From positions 744,001-808,000 of the forward strand of contig NC_020388.1 in the NCBI RefSeq assembly GCF_000591055.1: DNA of 64,000 nt, read 5' to 3'. The DNA comes from Natronomonas moolapensis 8.8.11. GTDB lineage: Archaea > Halobacteriota > Halobacteria > Halobacteriales > Haloarculaceae. The notes under the pieces were generated by a model. That model had not been told where the DNA came from. It did not search any database and worked only from the letters and a program-made list of their open reading frames with translations. A program made the translations under genes and the position numbers. Below, one piece after another: positions 60,829-64,000 of the stretch (position 1 is the first letter of the stretch; each line of letters opens with the position of its first letter).

Positions 60829-61476
60829 ATGAGTGGGTCTAGCAACGCATCAATCGATGGACGGCATCGTGGCTCTTCGATCCAACGGAGACGGTTCATC
60901 CAGGCCACAGTGATCGGTGTTCTTACAGGGTTGGCCGGTTGCTCCGGTGATTCCCCCGATACCGAAGGCTCGAACGGTGATCAGGACTCCACTGATACGG
61001 AGAATCCTGCTGATAGCGATCCCACAACGACACCGGATCAGGGTGCTAACGGGCCAGGGCCAGAGGAGACCTCGACGCCGGAGGCCACCGACACACCAGC
61101 TGAACCAGGTGAGGACGGCACCGGAACGAGCCAGTACGAGCCACGTGAGGGGTGTACGCTCGTCACCTCGACCGAGATCGAGCGTGATGAAACTGTGACG
61201 GTGTATCCGATCAACGGTGACCCTGAGACAGAGGGGATGCGGCTTACCTACCAGCGAATCGATGCTGAGGGGCAAGCAGAGATCCGCGTTGCGTTCATCG
61301 ATGGACTCACCCTCGACCATTATTTGAATGAAGGCCAGCGGCTGGATATCGGTCCAGTCACTGGTATCGAGCTGACCGGCCTCGGGGAGGACCAGATCCA
61401 GGTACAGTTCCTCCGGGTACCGGAGGAGTATGACGCCCGTAGCGAGTGGGAACCTGCTGAGGTGGAACTATGCTGA
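60829..61476 (+). CDS. Tat-type lipoprotein of the accessory operon
   Basis: 215 residues. A twin-arginine motif (RRRFIQA, residues 20-26) is followed by a hydrophobic core and the lipobox LAGC (C38). The next ~65 residues are Thr/Asp/Gly/Pro-rich linker. A folded domain follows (CTLVTSTEIERDETVTVYP, RLDIGPVTGIELTG) of beta type, with a Cys at each end of the domain (about residue 107 and the final C215), possibly a disulfide. ATATTAAC near 60796-60803 is the TATA candidate. It overlaps the next gene by 7 bp. No known family is recognised. Confidence 0.75.
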   Translation: MSGSSNASIDGRHRGSSIQRRRFIQATVIGVLTGLAGCSGDSPDTEGSNGDQDSTDTENPADSDPTTTPDQGANGPGPEETSTPEATDTPAEPGEDGTGTSQYEPREGCTLVTSTEIERDETVTVYPINGDPETEGMRLTYQRIDAEGQAEIRVAFIDGLTLDHYLNEGQRLDIGPVTGIELTGLGEDQIQVQFLRVPEEYDARSEWEPAEVELC

Positions 61477-62978
61477 GAGATGCCCTCGCCTATCCCCGGA
61501 GCGATGGGCAGTGGCTCCGCCGGCTTGGTATCGGCGGTGTTGTGATCCTTGGGAGTTTCTTGCTTGTCCCCTTGTTCATCTTTTTCGGGTACATCGTTCG
61601 TGTCCTCCGCTCTGTCACAGCGGGCCAAACCACACCACCGGACTTCGACGGGATCGGCTCCCTCACCGTTGACGGGATCAAATTCTACGGGATAACATTC
61701 GCCTATGGTCTCCCGGTCATCTTGATCCCGATTTTTGCCGGGGCCTTTGGCCAGGCACTCGGCCTCGGTACTTCTGTCGCTGGATCTGATCCCGGAGCCG
61801 GGCCGGTCGCAACATCCATCATCGGGCTGTTACTGTTGGGAACTGTCGTGGCCGGTGCTGTTTCCTTCTACTCCGTCCCGGCTGCTGTCTGCCATTTTGC
61901 CTACACAGGATCGATGAAAGCCGCCTTCGATGTCCGAACCGTTGTCGGCACGGTCAGTTTCTCGGGGCCGTACCTCAAGGCATATTTCCTCACTGCAGTC
62001 ATCGGAATCGTGTTGTTCCCTGTTGTTGCGGCCCTCAGCGTGGTCCTCGTCGGTATCTTTATCGCTGTCTATCAGGCCCTGGTCGCAGGATATCTCATCG
62101 GGAACGGGTATGCAGTCAGTCGAAACCTGCCACAGGACGGCCACACTATCGTCCCAGGAACGACACCGGCGGGAGCTGGTCAACAGACCGGCCGAGATGC
62201 TGCTGGACAGGGAGACACCACCCCGGAGCCCACGACACCAACCACCGGGGCAAAGGCTACCCAGTCAAGCAGTGGTGCCTGTCCGGAGTGTGGGCGGTCA
62301 GTTGGTACTGATGCCTCATTCTGTCCGGACTGCGGGACCGAAATCACCCACGTCGGTGATACAGGTGAGGATACGACCGGTGGACCACAGCCACCGACCG
62401 ATTCCGCCGGTACGTCCGGTCAACGGACTACTGACGGACAGACCGTCGCCGCTCAACGTGACGAGGCGACGTCCGGTCCACAGGCGGTTACCCAGACAAG
62501 CCAGGGGACAGATCCACATCCAGAGCATGACCCAGATGGTGTAGAACCGGATTCCGCTCCTGACAGCGGTGACCCGGACGAGACCGATGCAGCATCATCG
62601 TCCCCGGCACAGGTATCACAGGACCAACTCTACACCGACGAGACAGGCACGACATACGTCGAGACATCGATCGGGCCGGATAAACAGCTCCACGTCGACA
62701 GTGATGGCCATCATTTCTATCAACGCGGTCGGGCGATGCGGGCAGTGTCCGGTGGTTTCACGATCATCTGTGCCGGGTTCGCCCTGTTCGCGTTCTTTAT
62801 GCTTCCCGGTATGGCTGGGGGACCGAATGCTCCCCGTGGCCGATTCTTCTTTGCACTCATCGAGGCCATCCCCTTCGGGAACGTACTCATCGGTCTTCTC
62901 GCCATCTGGATCGGCTCCCGCCTTGCCTACATCGCATACACCGGACGAGAGTATATGGACGTCGAAGAGACAGACTAA
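61470..62978 (+). CDS. DUF4013 membrane protein fused to a zinc ribbon
   Basis: 502 residues. The first ~215 are DUF4013: MLRDALAYPRSDGQWL, six hydrophobic stretches, FFGYIVRVLRSVTAG. A Thr/Gly linker leads to a zinc ribbon, C271xxC274 and C285xxC288 (ACPECGRS, FCPDCGTEI). A further ~90 residues are Thr/Gln/Asp/Ser-rich. The C-terminal domain has two helices (FTIICAGFALFAFFMLPG and FGNVLIGLLAIWIGSRLAYI). The core-genome DUF4013 at 14698 has no ribbon, so this is a derived architecture. It overlaps the lipoprotein gene and precedes another zinc-ribbon membrane protein. Confidence 0.82.
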   Translation: MLRDALAYPRSDGQWLRRLGIGGVVILGSFLLVPLFIFFGYIVRVLRSVTAGQTTPPDFDGIGSLTVDGIKFYGITFAYGLPVILIPIFAGAFGQALGLGTSVAGSDPGAGPVATSIIGLLLLGTVVAGAVSFYSVPAAVCHFAYTGSMKAAFDVRTVVGTVSFSGPYLKAYFLTAVIGIVLFPVVAALSVVLVGIFIAVYQALVAGYLIGNGYAVSRNLPQDGHTIVPGTTPAGAGQQTGRDAAGQGDTTPEPTTPTTGAKATQSSSGACPECGRSVGTDASFCPDCGTEITHVGDTGEDTTGGPQPPTDSAGTSGQRTTDGQTVAAQRDEATSGPQAVTQTSQGTDPHPEHDPDGVEPDSAPDSGDPDETDAASSSPAQVSQDQLYTDETGTTYVETSIGPDKQLHVDSDGHHFYQRGRAMRAVSGGFTIICAGFALFAFFMLPGMAGGPNAPRGRFFFALIEAIPFGNVLIGLLAIWIGSRLAYIAYTGREYMDVEETD

Positions 62979-62997
62979 CCGATCCGGAGACAATCAG

Positions 62998-63621
62998 ATG
63001 TACTGTCACAACTGCGGCACAGAAACGACAGACCACCAGACCTACTGTACAGACTGTGGTGCCGAACTCGTCTACCAGTCTCCTTCCACCGGTCCCGAGC
63101 AAGAGACCACCGTTACACCGCCAGGATCAGCTGAACCGGGAAGCTCGGACCACGAAGACACTGAGCAACGAACCGATCACCAGGACAACGCAAGATCGTC
63201 CGAGAAGCGATCACCAGAGCGAGAACAGACAGCCTCGGAGACAGCACAACCCGTATCGACCACAGCCTCCGACGAACCCGACAGATCGGACCAAGCCCGT
63301 GAATTAGCCAGCAACGCGTTGTTCGGCTACAGCTTCATCATCCTATTCAGACTGACCGGTATCAGCGGAATCCTGTTCCAACCCCATGCTGAGAACCCGT
63401 TTTTCGCCACCGCCCTCCACGATATCGGTGTCTTCGTCTTCTATGACGGCTTCCTCCTCGCCATCACCGCCTTCCTCACAAGTGCCTACCTCACAGCACG
63501 ACACCACCTCGACCTGGGCCTCCCCGCTGACACACGTAGCCAGCTTGACACAGTCGCAACCATCGGGCTCTCCGGCTCGTCCCTGCTGTATATCCTCGGG
63601 ATCCTGCTTTCACTCGCGTAA
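62998..63621 (+). CDS. Zinc-ribbon membrane protein
   Basis: 207 residues. An N-terminal zinc ribbon (C3xxC6, C17xxC20; YCHNCGTETTD, YCTDCGAEL) matches the one in the preceding protein. A disordered linker of ~75 residues (Glu/Thr/Ser/Asp) leads to four hydrophobic segments (FGYSFIILFRLTGISGILF; LHDIGVFVFYDGFLLAITAF; SSLLYILGILLSLA). CGGAGA 9 bases before the ATG is one of the few Shine-Dalgarno-like sites in the window. It is the last gene of the operon. Confidence 0.78.
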   Translation: MYCHNCGTETTDHQTYCTDCGAELVYQSPSTGPEQETTVTPPGSAEPGSSDHEDTEQRTDHQDNARSSEKRSPEREQTASETAQPVSTTASDEPDRSDQARELASNALFGYSFIILFRLTGISGILFQPHAENPFFATALHDIGVFVFYDGFLLAITAFLTSAYLTARHHLDLGLPADTRSQLDTVATIGLSGSSLLYILGILLSLA

Positions 63622-63646
63622 CTCACCACCTGTACATTAGAATGTA

Positions 63647-63790
63647 TTAGCCCAGACGGAGGTCGACGTAGTCGGCGAGTTTGGACTCATTCAGGGCTTC
63701 TTTTTTTCCTCTGTGAGATCTGTATAGTGGAAGGAGCCGTCGCCTAAGAGCTGGATGATGAGGAAGGAGTATCTGTGTAACTGGTGATCA
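63647..63790 (-). pseudogene. Frameshifted gene remnant cut by IS copy 3
   Basis: Read on the minus strand from the IS edge: DHQLHRYSFLIIQLLG, then DGSFHYTDLTEEKK. A 7-A run then shifts the frame, and the other frame continues EALNESKLADYVDLRLG to a stop. The two parts join well into a soluble C-terminus if one A is removed. The family is unknown. It marks the inner right boundary of the accessory segment. Confidence 0.5.
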
Positions 63791-64000
63791 GGTAGTGTTC
63801 AGATAAGCTGATTCCATGCGAAGGCGAAGGATCGAAGCCAGTCGTCGGCGGTATCTGCTTCGGCGTTGCTGAAACAGTTTGAGAAACTGGTAGTTCGTCG
63901 TTTTATCTCTCGAAAGACACGTTCGACACTATTCCGATTTCCATGTTTTTCATATCTGAAATCGAGGCTGTGACGGCGACAGGCATCTTTCAAGGAGTGC
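63791..64000. mobile_element. IS6-type insertion sequence, copy 3 (partial, minus orientation)
   Basis: GGTAGTGTTCAGATAAG begins at 63791, the same end and orientation as copy 2, and the element runs out of the window. It matches copy 2 at about 92 percent over 200 bases by eye. It is a separate lineage: the coding part is closer to copy 1. Confidence 0.92.
63799..64000 (-). CDS. IS6-family transposase, C-terminal part (continues beyond window)
   Basis: The visible 66 codons hold SLKDACRRHSLDFRYE, the catalytic Glu region NSVERVFREIKRRTTS, and the conserved end SFAFAWNQLI. The frame is open to the last base. The first two catalytic Asp residues lie outside the window, so activity cannot be judged. 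Confidence 0.9.
   Translation of the reverse strand, partial: HSLKDACRRHSLDFRYEKHGNRNSVERVFREIKRRTTSFSNCFSNAEADTADDWLRSFAFAWNQLI

Overview
The window comes from a haloarchaeon (class Halobacteria). The DNA is very GC-rich and the proteins are strongly acidic. Most genes have a TATA-like box about 25-30 bp before the start codon (leaderless transcripts). Archaeal informational proteins are present: PriS, GINS, Cdc48, Pelota, RqcH, L37e, L15e, LSm, Rio2 and NucS. The genus cannot be fixed from the sequence alone.

Layout. 1-9.3 kb: the 3' part of priS, GINS, a small DUF7127-like protein, Cdc48, a zinc-ribbon protein, an eIF2B-like protein, an Lhr-type helicase and a decayed UspA gene. 9.4-17.8 kb: thioredoxin, a 2Fe-2S ferredoxin, a MutS-family ATPase, RqcH, a DUF4013 membrane protein, Pelota and an MBL hydrolase. 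17.9-29.5 kb: a frameshifted DUF5518 gene, a second Lhr helicase, a lipoprotein, threonine synthase, small membrane and zinc proteins, a TnpB remnant, an alpha/beta hydrolase, a UvrD-like helicase and a RIO-like kinase. 29.5-30.2 kb: an intact IS6-type insertion with a perfect 8-bp target duplication. 30.2-45.6 kb: PurF, LSm-L37e, an M42 aminopeptidase, Rio2, a hairpin-dense spacer, VapBC, L15e, a site-2 protease, a 61-bp tandem repeat, a TauE exporter and a BdhA-patatin pair that looks like polyhydroxyalkanoate mobilisation. 45.9-58.7 kb: a flavin disulfide reductase, HTH regulators, a PhoU/RCK protein facing a split MgtE pair, MutS facing NucS, and a thiamin salvage locus (ThiR, TenA, an SSS symporter and a 41-residue membrane protein missed by ordinary gene calling).

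58.7-64 kb is an accessory segment. An IS6 copy truncates a DsbA/FrnE-like gene. About 4.1 kb of less GC-rich DNA follows, and then a third IS6 copy in the same orientation runs off the window. The segment carries a FilR1-type regulator and a compact three-gene operon: a Tat-type lipoprotein, a DUF4013 protein with a zinc ribbon, and a zinc-ribbon membrane protein. This is the best candidate here for an undescribed system. Gene remnants flank both inner IS ends.

Functional themes are genome maintenance (PriS/GINS, two Lhr helicases, a UvrD-like helicase, MutS, a MutS paralogue, NucS and an Mre11-like remnant) and translation or ribosome quality control (Cdc48, RqcH, Pelota, Rio2, L15e, L37e, LSm). 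Much non-coding structure is visible: two strong operator-like palindromes, three tandem arrays, a dispersed repeat of about 65 bp, a run of perfect hairpins before vapBC, and a foldable leader before rpl15e.
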